From JAPPHA01 sp963662815 (GTDB taxonomy: Bacteria; Pseudomonadota; Alphaproteobacteria; Rhodobacterales; Rhodobacteraceae): 64,000 nucleotides of DNA. The first letter of the stretch is position 1, and each line of letters opens with the position of its first letter. Positions 25,927 to 34,493 of the stretch are shown here, one piece after another. A program made the position numbers and the translations under genes. A model generated the notes under the pieces. The model was not told where the DNA came from, did no database searches, and was given only the letters and a program-made list of their open reading frames with translations. The stretch spans positions 310,001 to 374,000 of the forward strand of contig CAXXWA010000037.1 in assembly GCA_963662815.2 (NCBI GenBank), written 5' to 3'.

Positions 25927-26946
25927 ATGTCCGCTGACTTTTCCGGTTTGAAAACACAATTGCAGGAACGCAACCTCAACGAGGCCCTCCGTTTGGCGAG
26001 AGAAGGACATCACTCGGATGCCGCCGAAATGTTTGACCTATCCGGCTCGCGGCCGGAACACCTGAGGAAGCAAACCGAGAACTTAGCATACGCATTTTAT
26101 CGGCGGGCGCTGACAAATCAGAGCGACTTGAAAGAGTCGCGAGCGGTCATGGATCTAAAAAAGGCTTTGCGGTTCCCCGGTGTGCCCAGCCGTCTCACGA
26201 GACTGATTCAACAACGGGTGACCGTCATCCAAAATGACAAGACTAAGGAAGTCAAGAATTTCGACTTGGCGATCGCGAAACGGTTCGGGAATCCATCGTC
26301 AGAGGTAGAGTTGCGTAACGAGTTCCTGAAGAGGTTTGGACTGAAGCAAGCAGTGCGCAACCCGACAGTAGGGGGAATTGATGAGGTTTCAGCCATCGGC
26401 GTCTACCGCTGGGTCGGTGACAGCAACCACGGCGAGCAGTGGTCGCGACTGATCCGTAAATTCAAACAGGGCAACGCAGAGCTGTCAGCTTTCTTCGGGC
26501 GCATTTTGGCAGAACACATACAGGTCACGCCGACGTGTCGGATGTGGATCCGTGACGTCGACTACATCGTGCCAGTGCCTGTAGCGGCAGACCGGCTGGC
26601 CCAGAGGGGTTTTGATATACTGGCCAAGACCGGAGATCACCTAAGCCCTAGGCTCGGAATCCCACTCAGCACTGGCTTCCTCGAACGGGCGGGTAGCTCA
26701 GTGCAGTCGAGATACGTCGGAAGGGCAGAGCTGACCCGCCAATACACCCTCGTCGAGCAGAAGGCGGATGACGTGCGGGGACGAACGATTCTTTTGTTCG
26801 ACGATGTGATGAATCGTGGCCACACCGCGGGAGCCTGCGCTCAAAGGCTTCGCGAGGCAGGTTGCGAAAGGGTCGTGCTGGTTGTGTTGGCGCTAGCAGA
26901 GAGTTCGCTTCAGTCTAGCCGCCGTGCGCAGGAAAAAGAGAGTTGA
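25927..26946 (+). CDS. ComF-like phosphoribosyltransferase-domain protein, cassette gene 1
   Basis: 339 residues. Residues 1-110 form a helical, TPR-like region (EALRLAREGHHSDAAEMFDL). The C-terminal half is a type I phosphoribosyltransferase fold of ComF type: DYIVPVPVAADRLAQRGFD near 208-226, the hood sequence with Q-S-R-Y-V-G-R-A-E-L near 255, and the PRPP loop TILLFDDVMNRGHTAGACA near 287-305. The loop has F-D-D-V-M-N-R-G-H-T-A instead of the usual V-D-D-V-x-T-T-G-x-T, but keeps both acidic residues. No signal peptide or membrane segment. It leads a four-gene cassette, 108 bp before the DprA-like gene. ComF proteins bind PRPP and single-stranded DNA during DNA uptake; the role here is unknown. 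Confidence 0.8.
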   Translation: MSADFSGLKTQLQERNLNEALRLAREGHHSDAAEMFDLSGSRPEHLRKQTENLAYAFYRRALTNQSDLKESRAVMDLKKALRFPGVPSRLTRLIQQRVTVIQNDKTKEVKNFDLAIAKRFGNPSSEVELRNEFLKRFGLKQAVRNPTVGGIDEVSAIGVYRWVGDSNHGEQWSRLIRKFKQGNAELSAFFGRILAEHIQVTPTCRMWIRDVDYIVPVPVAADRLAQRGFDILAKTGDHLSPRLGIPLSTGFLERAGSSVQSRYVGRAELTRQYTLVEQKADDVRGRTILLFDDVMNRGHTAGACAQRLREAGCERVVLVVLALAESSLQSSRRAQEKES

Positions 26947-27019
26947 GAACGCACTAACCGGATCGTTGGTCGCGTCCCTTTGACAATAACACGACGGCAG
27001 TTCCCGTCAGCCTGTAGAT

Positions 27020-27037
27020 AACCGCTTAGTGGCGGTT
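27020..27037. promoter_or_regulatory. Inverted repeat before the DprA-like gene
   Basis: AACCGC and GCGGTT arms separated by six bases, 18 bp before the start at 27055. Arms of this size fit a ribbon-helix-helix dimer site. The sequence differs from the palindrome at 25899, though both begin with a purine-rich A/G-A/G-C-C-type half or its complement. Confidence 0.35.
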
Positions 27038-27054
27038 GTAGCGAGAGAAAAGTG

Positions 27055-28155
27055 ATGATGCAACGTATCGAATCACAGCTGAGCGAGGCGACCATCAAGG
27101 CACTAGACGGTTGGCGTGACGCCCGTACGCCGGCTCCATCAAGATCCGAAGCCGTCAGGTTGTTGTTAGAGGAGTTGTTGTTGAAAGGCCGGGGAATATC
27201 CGCCGATGTATCACATCAAACTGTAAAACCTCTTAGCATAAACCACCTTGGCGCCATTTTTACACTTGAGCGGGTTTCCGGATTCGGTCCGGTGAAGTTT
27301 CGTGCCATGTACGAAGCCGGTGTGGACGCACAGGAGGCAATAAGTGATCCCGACCTCTTGCCGTTTACGGGTCGCATAGGAGAAAAGCTCCGAGGTGGGA
27401 TACTCAATCTTTCGGCAAAGGACATTGACGCGGGGCGAGAGAGGGCAATAGACCAGCTTGAGCGTGCAGGCGAACTATCGGCTACCATCCTTGTCCACGG
27501 CGACCCAAGATATCCGGCGCGCGTGTACAAGAGCAACAATCCGGTGCCCGTGCTTTACGTACGCGGAGACCCGGCGGTTTGTTACAAGGAGGGGACGGTT
27601 GCTATTGTTGGCTCGCGCAACACCCGCGAGCCCTATGAAAGCGCAATTCGGCGGTTTGCGACAGTGGCAGTACGCAACGGAAAGGTTGTTGTATCGGGAT
27701 TTGCAATTGGCGCCGACTCGATGGGTCATTGCGCAGCCGTGGATGCAGGCGGCCACACAATATGTGTGATGCCCTGTGGGCTAGACAAGGTGTTTCCACC
27801 AGAGAACCGCAGGTTGTGGGAAGAACTAATCGCATACCAGGGAGCGGTTTTCGTCAGCGAGTTCGGGTTCGGATTGCGGGCATCGTCACTGCTCCTCCGG
27901 AAGAGAAACAAATTGATCGTTTCATTTGCTCAGGGCATCTTGGTTGCCCAATCGTCGTTGACCGGGGGAGCGATGAACGCCTACCGCTTCGGACGGGAGC
28001 AGAACAAACCGGTCGCCACGTTCAGAACGGACGGGTCTATAGAAACGAGCGGCAATGCGCTCATTGAAGAAGACGAACGCACAGGCAGAATCGCGTTTGA
28101 ACTGACGGACAAGTCACGGAGGTTAGAAGCGTGGTTGCAACAGCTGTCATCTTAG
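27055..28155 (+). CDS. DprA/Smf-like protein with an N-terminal ribbon-helix-helix domain, cassette gene 2
   Basis: 366 residues. Residues 1-45 look like a ribbon-helix-helix DNA-binding domain (RIESQLSEATIKALDGWRDA, then SRSEAVRLLLEELL). A DprA-type Rossmann domain follows: AIVGSRNTREPYE (near 182), VVVSGFAIGADSMGHCAAVD (near 210), TICVMPCGLDKVFPPENRRL (near 233), VFVSEFGFG, LLRKRNKLIVSFAQGILVAQ and SSLTGGAMNAYRFGREQNKP. DprA loads RecA on incoming single-stranded DNA in competence; homologues also occur in nucleotide-signalling and defence clusters. The DNA-binding fusion is unusual. ATG at 27055 (27058 also possible) follows GAGAGAAAA. It overlaps the next gene by 25 bp. Confidence 0.85.
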   Translation: MMQRIESQLSEATIKALDGWRDARTPAPSRSEAVRLLLEELLLKGRGISADVSHQTVKPLSINHLGAIFTLERVSGFGPVKFRAMYEAGVDAQEAISDPDLLPFTGRIGEKLRGGILNLSAKDIDAGRERAIDQLERAGELSATILVHGDPRYPARVYKSNNPVPVLYVRGDPAVCYKEGTVAIVGSRNTREPYESAIRRFATVAVRNGKVVVSGFAIGADSMGHCAAVDAGGHTICVMPCGLDKVFPPENRRLWEELIAYQGAVFVSEFGFGLRASSLLLRKRNKLIVSFAQGILVAQSSLTGGAMNAYRFGREQNKPVATFRTDGSIETSGNALIEEDERTGRIAFELTDKSRRLEAWLQQLSS

Positions 28156-28730
28156 ATTTGGACGGAACAGTTTGGGACAGTCGCCCGTGGTATGCGAATA
28201 CAATCGCACGGCTGTCAGGCGTTTCAGTTCTGCAGGTTGAGAGAAAGCTTGAAGAAGGAGCAAGCATCGTAATTGCAGCAAGAGACTGCCACGTGAGTAA
28301 CTCAAGGTTGGCATTGGCGGCGAAGCAGAACGGCGGTGCAATCGAGCTATACGAACACGTCGTCCCGACACTTGACTTTATTCGGGAAAGGGGAACTCCG
28401 ATTGGATTTGTGACTAACCTACCGGGTTGGCTTGCTCGACCCATGCTGATATCGACGGGCCTAAGCAAGTACGCCGCCGCCATCGCGACGCCGCGGAGAG
28501 GAATTCCAGCGAAACCGAAACCGCACGGAATACGCCGAGTTCTGGCCGAGATTGCATCGGAATTGGAATCGGAATCCGGTGTCTGGTTCGTCGGGGACGA
28601 AACTGTGGATTCGAAGGCAGCGGAGGCGGCCTCGGTAAAGTTTGCTTGGGCATCATTCGGATATGGGTTGGTTGAACCCAACAGAACCGACAAGGTGCTA
28701 AAAAGCTTCAAAGATCTTCTTGATCTGTGA
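28131..28730 (+). CDS. HAD-superfamily phosphatase, cassette gene 3
   Basis: 199 residues from a GTG start with a strong GGAGG 8 bp upstream. All four HAD motifs are visible: I, VILDLDGTVWDS (nucleophile Asp near 9, acid Asp near 11); II, FVTNLPG (Thr near 94); III, the Lys in PAKPKPHGIRR (near 128); IV, VWFVGDETVDSKAAEAA (near 152-168). This is the phosphoglycolate-phosphatase-like subgroup with an alpha-helical cap; such enzymes often dephosphorylate nucleotides or sugar phosphates. Flanked by two phosphoribosyltransferases, it may act on a nucleotide product. It overlaps both neighbours (25 bp and 4 bp), so the three proteins are made together. Confidence 0.87.
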   Translation: MVATAVILDLDGTVWDSRPWYANTIARLSGVSVLQVERKLEEGASIVIAARDCHVSNSRLALAAKQNGGAIELYEHVVPTLDFIRERGTPIGFVTNLPGWLARPMLISTGLSKYAAAIATPRRGIPAKPKPHGIRRVLAEIASELESESGVWFVGDETVDSKAAEAASVKFAWASFGYGLVEPNRTDKVLKSFKDLLDL

Positions 28731-29782
28731 GATTTCTCTACAAAATAAACAGCCGCTATGACGGGTTCCGTCCGGCGGTATTGCCAAAACGGATGCAAGG
28801 TGGCCGATTGCGGCTCGGATGGCGTCATTATATCGATGTTGTAGAGAGGGGCTGGGAATGCTGGGTTTACTTCTGCGGTCCGCACCGTTTTGAGAACGGG
28901 GTATACGCAAAAGGAATTGTTGACGAAATAGATCCGGAAGCAGGAGAAGTACATCTGCGAGTGCGCGAGCACGGAACCGACGCACCCTTGACTCCGCAAT
29001 CTACGTCAGCGATGGTCGCTAAAGCGGTCGCCGCACCCTACCGTCAAGTGTTCCTGTGGCCAAACGACTGGACAGTGCCGCCACAATGTGAACCTCGGGC
29101 GTGCGCCAATAGACTGTGCAAGGACTGCAATACATGGGCAGAATTGCCGTTGATCGGAATTGGCGATTCAACCACACCACGGCGTTTGCGTTGGTCCAAG
29201 TACAAGGCAGTGCTGGCTGCGCACTGGATTGTGCCAAGCCGGTGCTACGAATCCCGCATCAGTCCGGAGGTCAGGGATTTGACTCGGAGATTCACTGAGT
29301 TCAAGTTGGGTGAAATGGCGTACGCGTATCCGTTCGCGTTGTCTATGTTCGAGCAGTTGCGCAGGCACAACCTGTTGGAATTCGATTATATCGCGCCAAT
29401 TCCGTTGTCGCCGGACAAGGCGGCAAATGGAGAGAAACACCGGACAAAAGAATTGGCCAAAGAACTCGGGCGCTTGCTTGCTGTCAGAGTGTGTGACATG
29501 CTTAAACTATCGGTTAACATATCCAAACGACGCATGCTGGCGTCGGGATTTACAGTCGCAAGGTTTGAGCGTCAATACCGAAATGCATTGCAAGCGATAG
29601 TTCCAGCCGACGCGGGGCGAATACTGCTTGTCGACGATGTTGTCACAAAGGGAAGCACGGCGGCGCAGGCTTTGAACGTCCTGCAGTACCAGCGCCCCGA
29701 CGCTGAAATCGTGGTCGCCACGGTAGGCCAAATGATCTTAAAGGAGGCGGTGATGGATGGAAAGGGGTTCAAGATTCAGTAA
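28727..29782 (+). CDS. ComF-like phosphoribosyltransferase with a four-Cys cluster, cassette gene 4
   Basis: 351 residues; GTG start overlapping the HAD stop as GTGA. The N-terminal part (1-110) resembles a small beta-barrel (WECWVYFCGPHRFENGVYAK). Near residues 121-135 a C-x4-C-x4-C-x2-C cluster (QCEPRACANRLCKDCNTW) suggests a zinc site, as in ComF proteins. The phosphoribosyltransferase fold follows: YIAPIPLSPDKAANGEKHRT near 225-245 and the canonical PRPP loop ILLVDDVVTKGSTAAQALNV near 300-320. Unlike gene 1 it keeps a regular V-D-D-V-V-T-K-G-S-T loop, so it is the likelier active enzyme of the pair. Substrate unknown. Confidence 0.82.
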   Translation: MRFLYKINSRYDGFRPAVLPKRMQGGRLRLGWRHYIDVVERGWECWVYFCGPHRFENGVYAKGIVDEIDPEAGEVHLRVREHGTDAPLTPQSTSAMVAKAVAAPYRQVFLWPNDWTVPPQCEPRACANRLCKDCNTWAELPLIGIGDSTTPRRLRWSKYKAVLAAHWIVPSRCYESRISPEVRDLTRRFTEFKLGEMAYAYPFALSMFEQLRRHNLLEFDYIAPIPLSPDKAANGEKHRTKELAKELGRLLAVRVCDMLKLSVNISKRRMLASGFTVARFERQYRNALQAIVPADAGRILLVDDVVTKGSTAAQALNVLQYQRPDAEIVVATVGQMILKEAVMDGKGFKIQ

Positions 29783-30053
29783 AGTGAGTGTCGAGCGCCA
29801 ACCAATGTACTTGCAGGATTGCGGAGCACTCTTGCATCGAAGGGGAATCATTCGGCGAGTGATCGTGAAATGACCGCGATCAAGAGAAAACTCTCTCTCT
29901 CTCTCGCTCAACGGCGATCGTCAGCCCTCGGTTCTTCCCTGACACGGCGAATTCAGCGCGCGCTTCCCCACCGCTGTCGCTTCCGTTTCTGCTGACCGCT
30001 ATAAATCGCGGGAATGGTGCGCCCGCTGCAGCCGCAAGACACTGGAGGAAACC
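29783..30053. other. Intergenic region with a CT microsatellite
   Basis: No gene. A (CT)7-type run lies at 29891-29905. Such a run could vary in length, and a C(T/C)-rich stretch upstream of the SDR gene may influence its expression, but it is about 150 bp from the start. The SDR gene has AGGAAACC just before its ATG. Confidence 0.45.
29891..29905 (+). repeat. CT dinucleotide microsatellite
   Basis: Seven and a half consecutive CT units in otherwise mixed sequence. It is not inside a coding frame that I can support. Confidence 0.8.
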
Positions 30054-30833
30054 ATGACCAATCGCCGGATTGAGGAGGGGCTACGCGGAGGTCCGATCGC
30101 CTTGGTGACAGGAGGCGCACAGGGAATCGGGTTCGCTTGCGCAGAAGCGCTTGCCCGGGACGGCCACCGGCTGGTCCTCGCCGACATCCAGGCTGACAGG
30201 GTTGCGGCAGCGGCCGAAAGCCTCGGAAATGGAGCCATGGGAATTGTTTGCGATGTTGGCGAACCCGAAGCGATCACGACGATGTTCGACGAGATCGAAG
30301 CTGATTGCGGGCCGGTCAGCACGCTCGTGAACAACGCCGGAATTGCGCTCCCAGGCGACTTTCTGGCCTATGAGCTCAATGACTTCAGGAAAGTTCTCTC
30401 GGTCAATCTCGTTGGAACGTTCGTAGCCACGCAGCGCGCCGCGCGCACCCTGGTCGAAAATGGCCTGGAAGGCGCGATCATCAACATGTCGTCCGTCAAC
30501 GCGACGGTCGCGATTCCCGGGATTCCGGCCTATTGCGCCTCCAAGGGCGGGATAGCCCAGTTCACGAAGGCGGCTGCCCTGGCACTTGCGCCACACAATA
30601 TCAGGGTCAATGCAGTCGGACCCGGTTCCATTGACACGGCCATGATGGCCAGCGTCAATGCAAATCCGGAAGCGAAGAATCGGGCGATGTCGCGAACGCC
30701 TCTCAAGCGCGCGGGCACGCCGCGGGAAGTCGGTGAAGTCGTGGCATTTCTCGCTTCGGAAAAGTCCAGCTACATTACCGGAGAAACGATCTTCGTCGAT
30801 GGCGGCAGACTGGCGCTGAACTATACGTGCTGA
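30054..30833 (+). CDS. Short-chain dehydrogenase/reductase (classical SDR)
   Basis: 259 residues. Cofactor motif ALVTGGAQGIGFACAEAL (T-G-G-x3-G-I-G, residues 16-33), D at the end of beta-2 (LVLADIQ), which favours NAD over NADP, LVNNAGIA (N-N-A-G, near 90), catalytic Ser in NMSSVNA near 145, and Y-x3-K in AYCASKGG near 160. The C-terminal FVDGGRLALNY is typical. It oxidises or reduces an alcohol or ketone, perhaps a sugar. It is 190 bp upstream of a sulfatase in the same direction, so it could act on the desulfated sugar, but that is guesswork. Confidence 0.9.
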   Translation: MTNRRIEEGLRGGPIALVTGGAQGIGFACAEALARDGHRLVLADIQADRVAAAAESLGNGAMGIVCDVGEPEAITTMFDEIEADCGPVSTLVNNAGIALPGDFLAYELNDFRKVLSVNLVGTFVATQRAARTLVENGLEGAIINMSSVNATVAIPGIPAYCASKGGIAQFTKAAALALAPHNIRVNAVGPGSIDTAMMASVNANPEAKNRAMSRTPLKRAGTPREVGEVVAFLASEKSSYITGETIFVDGGRLALNYTC

Positions 30834-31024
30834 GGCCCGCGCGGTCCCGATCGCGAACGAATCGACTTGGGCATTCAGGAACTTGATGCGCCGAAGCGCA
30901 ACGAAATCCGCGATCCGCCCCGACCGGGCCGGATCACGTTGCGGGAAAGGGGACACTCTGAAGTCCCCGCTGCGAGCCGCGGCACGAAAGCGCAGATTCC
31001 TGCGGGAGCGGACGGATCCGGATC

Positions 31025-32518
31025 GTGAATAGAATCGATTCTCCCAACATCGTCCTGGTGATGACCGACAACCAGCAGGCTTCCACGCTGGGGTGCTACG
31101 GCAATACGGAGATCCATTCACCGCACATTGACAGACTCGCCAGCCAAGGCATGGTCTTCGAGAACGCTTTCTGCCCGAACGCGTTCTGTTCGCCCTGCCG
31201 CGCTTCCGTGCTGACTGGACTGATGCCGTCGCAGCACGGCGTGCATAGCTGGATCGATGACCGCAACATGACGGACTGGCCGGAGAACTGGCACGCTCTC
31301 GACGGTCTTCGCACGCTTCCCCGCGTACTGCAGGACCGAGGGTATGCAACGGCGCTTTGCGGAAAGTACCACCTGGGAGACCCTACCCGCGCCATGGATG
31401 GATTCGACCATTGGTGCGCCATGTCGGACGGGCACGTTCGCAGCTTCTACCGCAACAGAATCAACGAGCGCGACCGTAGCTATGTCCACGAAGGACATGC
31501 CGTGGACTTCTTCACAAGCAAGTCCATCTCCTTCATCGAGCGGCAGCACGCGCAGAATCGACCGTTCTTCCTCTACCTGTCCTTCCCGGCTCCCTACGGC
31601 CATTGGCCGGCTACGCGGGAACCCGATCGCTGCAGATACTCCGACGTCTATGCGGACTGTCCGATGCACTCGGTTCCGCGAAGCGGCTTGAGCAGGAAGG
31701 CGGTCGAGGCGTTCCTGATGCGCCAGGCAAGCTCGGGTGGCGGGCTCGACTACTCCATGACAATGCGCGCACCGAACGACTTGAACACGCTCCGGAACTA
31801 CTATGCGCAAATCTCGATGGCCGATGAAGGCGTCGGAAGAGTCATGGCGGCGTTGAGCAGGTTGGGCCTGGTCGACAGTACGGTGCTGATCTTCACGGCC
31901 GATCACGGTCTGTCGCTCGGCCACCATGGATTCTGGGGCCATGGCGCTGCCACTTTCCCGTCGAACATGCACCATGCGGCGCATTCGATCCCGCTCATCA
32001 TACGCCATGCGCCGACTTTCGAGGCAGGCGGAAGATCAGATGCAATGGTCTCCAATGTGGATGTTTTCGCCACGGTTCTCGACTACCTGGGCATGACGGC
32101 CGAACAGCATGGCATGGCGGTTCCAAGCCGGTCGCTGAAGTCCCTGTCGGAAGTCGGGACAGCCGAAAGAGGGGAGGATGCAGTCTATTCAGAAAACGAG
32201 GAAACCCGCGTGATCCGGACCCGGAAATGGTGTTACTTCAAGCGATTTTCTGGTGCCCGGAACTATCGGATCGGCAACGAGCTGTACGATGTGGAACAGG
32301 ATCCGGGCGAAAGGCGGAACCTGGCCGACGACCCGGATCATGCGCATGTTCGCGACATGCTGGACGGCAGGCTCACTTCATTTTTCCAACTGCACGCGCG
32401 CCCGGAAGCAGACCTATGGCATGGCGGAACAGCGATTCAGAACAGCGAGCGTCCGGAGTTCTGGCGGGACGCATGGGGTGCGAACTGGAAGCCGGTTTAC
32501 GCATTCGCGACACCTTGA
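31025..32518 (+). CDS. Sulfatase (type I, Cys-type)
   Basis: 497 residues; GTG start at 31025 with a GGAGCGGA-like site. N-terminal metal site NIVLVMTDNQQA, and the sulfatase signature CSPCRASVLTG near residue 58: the first Cys of C-x-P-x-R is converted to formylglycine. The second metal site FTADHGLSLGHHGFWGHGA near 293 holds Asp and His, followed by the conserved H-x-x-x-x-P-L-I-I. No signal peptide is evident, so it should be cytoplasmic. The encoded family desulfates sugars or lipids; the closest style is the choline-sulfatase/uncharacterised arylsulfatase group. A Cys-type sulfatase needs a maturation enzyme, which is not in the window. Confidence 0.9.
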   Translation: MNRIDSPNIVLVMTDNQQASTLGCYGNTEIHSPHIDRLASQGMVFENAFCPNAFCSPCRASVLTGLMPSQHGVHSWIDDRNMTDWPENWHALDGLRTLPRVLQDRGYATALCGKYHLGDPTRAMDGFDHWCAMSDGHVRSFYRNRINERDRSYVHEGHAVDFFTSKSISFIERQHAQNRPFFLYLSFPAPYGHWPATREPDRCRYSDVYADCPMHSVPRSGLSRKAVEAFLMRQASSGGGLDYSMTMRAPNDLNTLRNYYAQISMADEGVGRVMAALSRLGLVDSTVLIFTADHGLSLGHHGFWGHGAATFPSNMHHAAHSIPLIIRHAPTFEAGGRSDAMVSNVDVFATVLDYLGMTAEQHGMAVPSRSLKSLSEVGTAERGEDAVYSENEETRVIRTRKWCYFKRFSGARNYRIGNELYDVEQDPGERRNLADDPDHAHVRDMLDGRLTSFFQLHARPEADLWHGGTAIQNSERPEFWRDAWGANWKPVYAFATP

Positions 32519-33181
32519 CCAACCTTTGTAGTTCCGCTCATTGGACTCGGTCACATCGACGGCGCATCGACCGGAAGTCGAACCGAACGCAGGACGCCTG
32601 TTTCTCCATCCGCTTGCGCAAGGTACCCTGACAGGATTGACAATGGCGGTTGCCGCAGGATTTCCAGACGGCATGCTCATTTGCCGCGATGGAGGCCAAC
32701 CACCCCCAACTCACCACGCAGAAGTCGTTCTACTCGGATATCGTCCGCGCGCGAGACCAAGCCGAGATCGTGACCGCCGACCAGTCGGCGCTCAAGGAGC
32801 AATTGGAAGCGGCTACCTGCGAGCGCATCGCGGCGCTCGAAGCGGTCGAGCCGAAGCGGACAAAGGGGCGTTTGGTCAAGTTGGAGGCGGGTCAGAGCGC
32901 GCCGCGAGGGCGATATACTGGCATCGCAGCACAAGGAACGGACCCCGGAGCCGGCAGCGGAACCGTCCTGCGCACCAAGGGCGCTCGACCGCGGCTTCGG
33001 GCTGAAGTGCCATGCACCGGGTTGTCGTATGGGGAAACCGCATATTGTGGGCGGTCGGTGTATTGTACGTTCGGTTCGCGGTGTTGAAACGCCGCGTGCC
33101 ATTCCATGTAGGACGTTCAAACCAAGTCGGGACGCGAATAGTCGGCAGCCTTGGCAAACGGGCGGCAGGCAGAGAGTTTCG
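32519..33181. other. Region without a supported gene
   Basis: Frames overlap without clear winner. One (from about 32686) begins MEANHPQLTT and has a coiled-coil-like stretch (KEQLEAATCERIAALEAVE), reminiscent of transposase-linker sequence, but it degenerates into Gly/Arg-rich text. I treat it as a probable relic and make no gene call. The bases before 33182 contain the start region of the next gene. Confidence 0.35.
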
Positions 33182-33619
33182 ATGGGCACAGTTCTCCAAG
33201 ACGTAACGAGCGAAACAGTCGATGCGTCGCACACAAGAAGGCGCGTCGATGACTGGGAAGAGCGCCTGAACGGGCTCCACGCCATGATCGGCGACTGGCT
33301 GCCGGACGGTTGGGAGGCTCGCCGGGGTTCTCCGGTCGTGATGCACGAGCCGTTGATGGGCAAGTTTGGCGTGTGCGCAAAGCGAATGCTTACGCTCGAA
33401 CTCCGCGACAAGGCAGGCCACGCCGCCTGGCTGGAACCGCACGCGCTGTGGATCATCGGCGAGAACGGCCGGGTCGATCTGAAGCGCGACGGGCGTTACC
33501 ATTACATCATCGAAACGGCCGAAAACTTTGCGCGACCGAACTGGGAGGCCTCTCGCGCCGAGCGGCGGTGTGACAGCGAAGCGGTAACGCGCGAGCGGTT
33601 GAGGCGCGTCCTTCAGTGA
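33182..33619 (+). CDS. Uncharacterised protein coupled to a HEPN-like gene
   Basis: 145 residues from ATG at 33182. It contains LNGLHAMIGDWLPDGWEARR, VVMHEPLMGKFGVCAKRM, LELRDKAGHAAWLEPHALWI and DLKRDGRYHYIIETAENFAR; the order of strands and helices suggests a compact alpha/beta fold. I do not recognise a family. It ends in a 4-bp GTGA overlap with the broken gene at 33616, so the two were once a translationally coupled pair. Coupling to a HEPN-type protein is common for antitoxins and for defence components, so it could be an immunity or antitoxin partner; this is inference. The upstream open frame to 33029 was left out as it lacks support. Confidence 0.6.
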   Translation: MGTVLQDVTSETVDASHTRRRVDDWEERLNGLHAMIGDWLPDGWEARRGSPVVMHEPLMGKFGVCAKRMLTLELRDKAGHAAWLEPHALWIIGENGRVDLKRDGRYHYIIETAENFARPNWEASRAERRCDSEAVTRERLRRVLQ

Positions 33620-34085
33620 GCGATCTTCCGGCCGTTGCGGCCGCTTGTGAGCGGGTGGATCTCCATCTCCGAAGCCTGCACAACACTGGGGACGGCGCTG
33701 GCTACACCCCGGCTGCAGGCTCCGAGGAGCGAGAGCCGAGTATCAACGACCAGGCCTATTTCGTGTTGGCATGGGGGGGCAGTTGGAGGCGAACATCGAC
33801 TAGGCGTGCCGGGAGGCGGTGCGCGCTGGGCAATCGCACGAGGACTGGCGGCACCGCCGTGCCTCGTCCCTCCACAATCCGGACGACCGCCGGCTCTAGG
33901 GCCTGAGCTTCGATAATCGGCTGACGCTGGTGATCGAGAAGGGTGGCGACGATTGGAACCGGACCATGGAACTCTGCAATGTCCGGAACCAGATCGCCCA
34001 CGGCGCACTTCTCTCCGCCCGCATCGACATGGCACGGGTGATCGAGGACTTCTTTCGCATACAGTCGGCGCTCGAACGAGAATGA
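33616..34085 (+). pseudogene. Broken HEPN-like gene with a GGGGGGG frameshift and two stops
   Basis: The GTG at 33616 opens SDLPAVAAACERVDLHLRSL and later INDQAYFVLAWGG. Removing one base from the seven-G run (about 33773-33779) lets the frame continue as QLEANID, a TAG, then ACREAVRAGQSHEDWRHRRA, another TAG, then SFDNRLTLVIEKGGDDWNRT and MELCNVRNQIAHGALLSARI, ending RIQSALERE and TGA at 34085. The RNQIAHG motif is the R-x4-6-H motif of HEPN ribonuclease domains. It is a nonfunctional partner of the gene at 33182. Confidence 0.6.
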
Positions 34086-34493
34086 TCGATCACGGTGCTC
34101 AGGCGATGGACGTTGCTTCAGGCGCTGCTCCGGCGAATCTTCAGTGATGTGGTGCGTTCGATGGCATTTCGAATTGGGATCCCGCTCCGGTGAGCGCTGG
34201 CGGCGGTAGAGGATAGCAAAACGGCACGAAGAAGTTTCCTGCTATCCTACGGCACGAGGAATGTAGCCGCGAAGCGGAACAAGACCAGCGTCTGGCAACT
34301 CGACCACGCCCTCGAACCGCACGGTCCCGACCAGATCGCCATGCGCAGCATCGGCGTCGCGGTGTGATTCGCTCTCACCGCGCCAAAGGACGGAAAGTCG
34401 CGCCATGCAAGAGTCACTCCCCGCACGTTTGGATGGTGGCCAGAACGGCGCAAGTGCATAGGGGTCAAGAACCGGAAGATCGCGTCCAAACGC
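34086..34493. other. Region without a supported gene
   Basis: A plus-strand frame around 34210-34365 reads SFLLSYGTRNVAAKRNKTSV then WQLDHALEPHGPDQIAMRSI before a TGA. It looks like the end of a decayed gene but matches nothing I know. The IS630 element begins at the end of this stretch. Confidence 0.3.

Noticed and set aside
26980..26985. A promoter before the DprA-like gene based on TTGACA
   Set aside because: No -10 box at a normal distance; the nearest AT-rich hexamer is far too distant.
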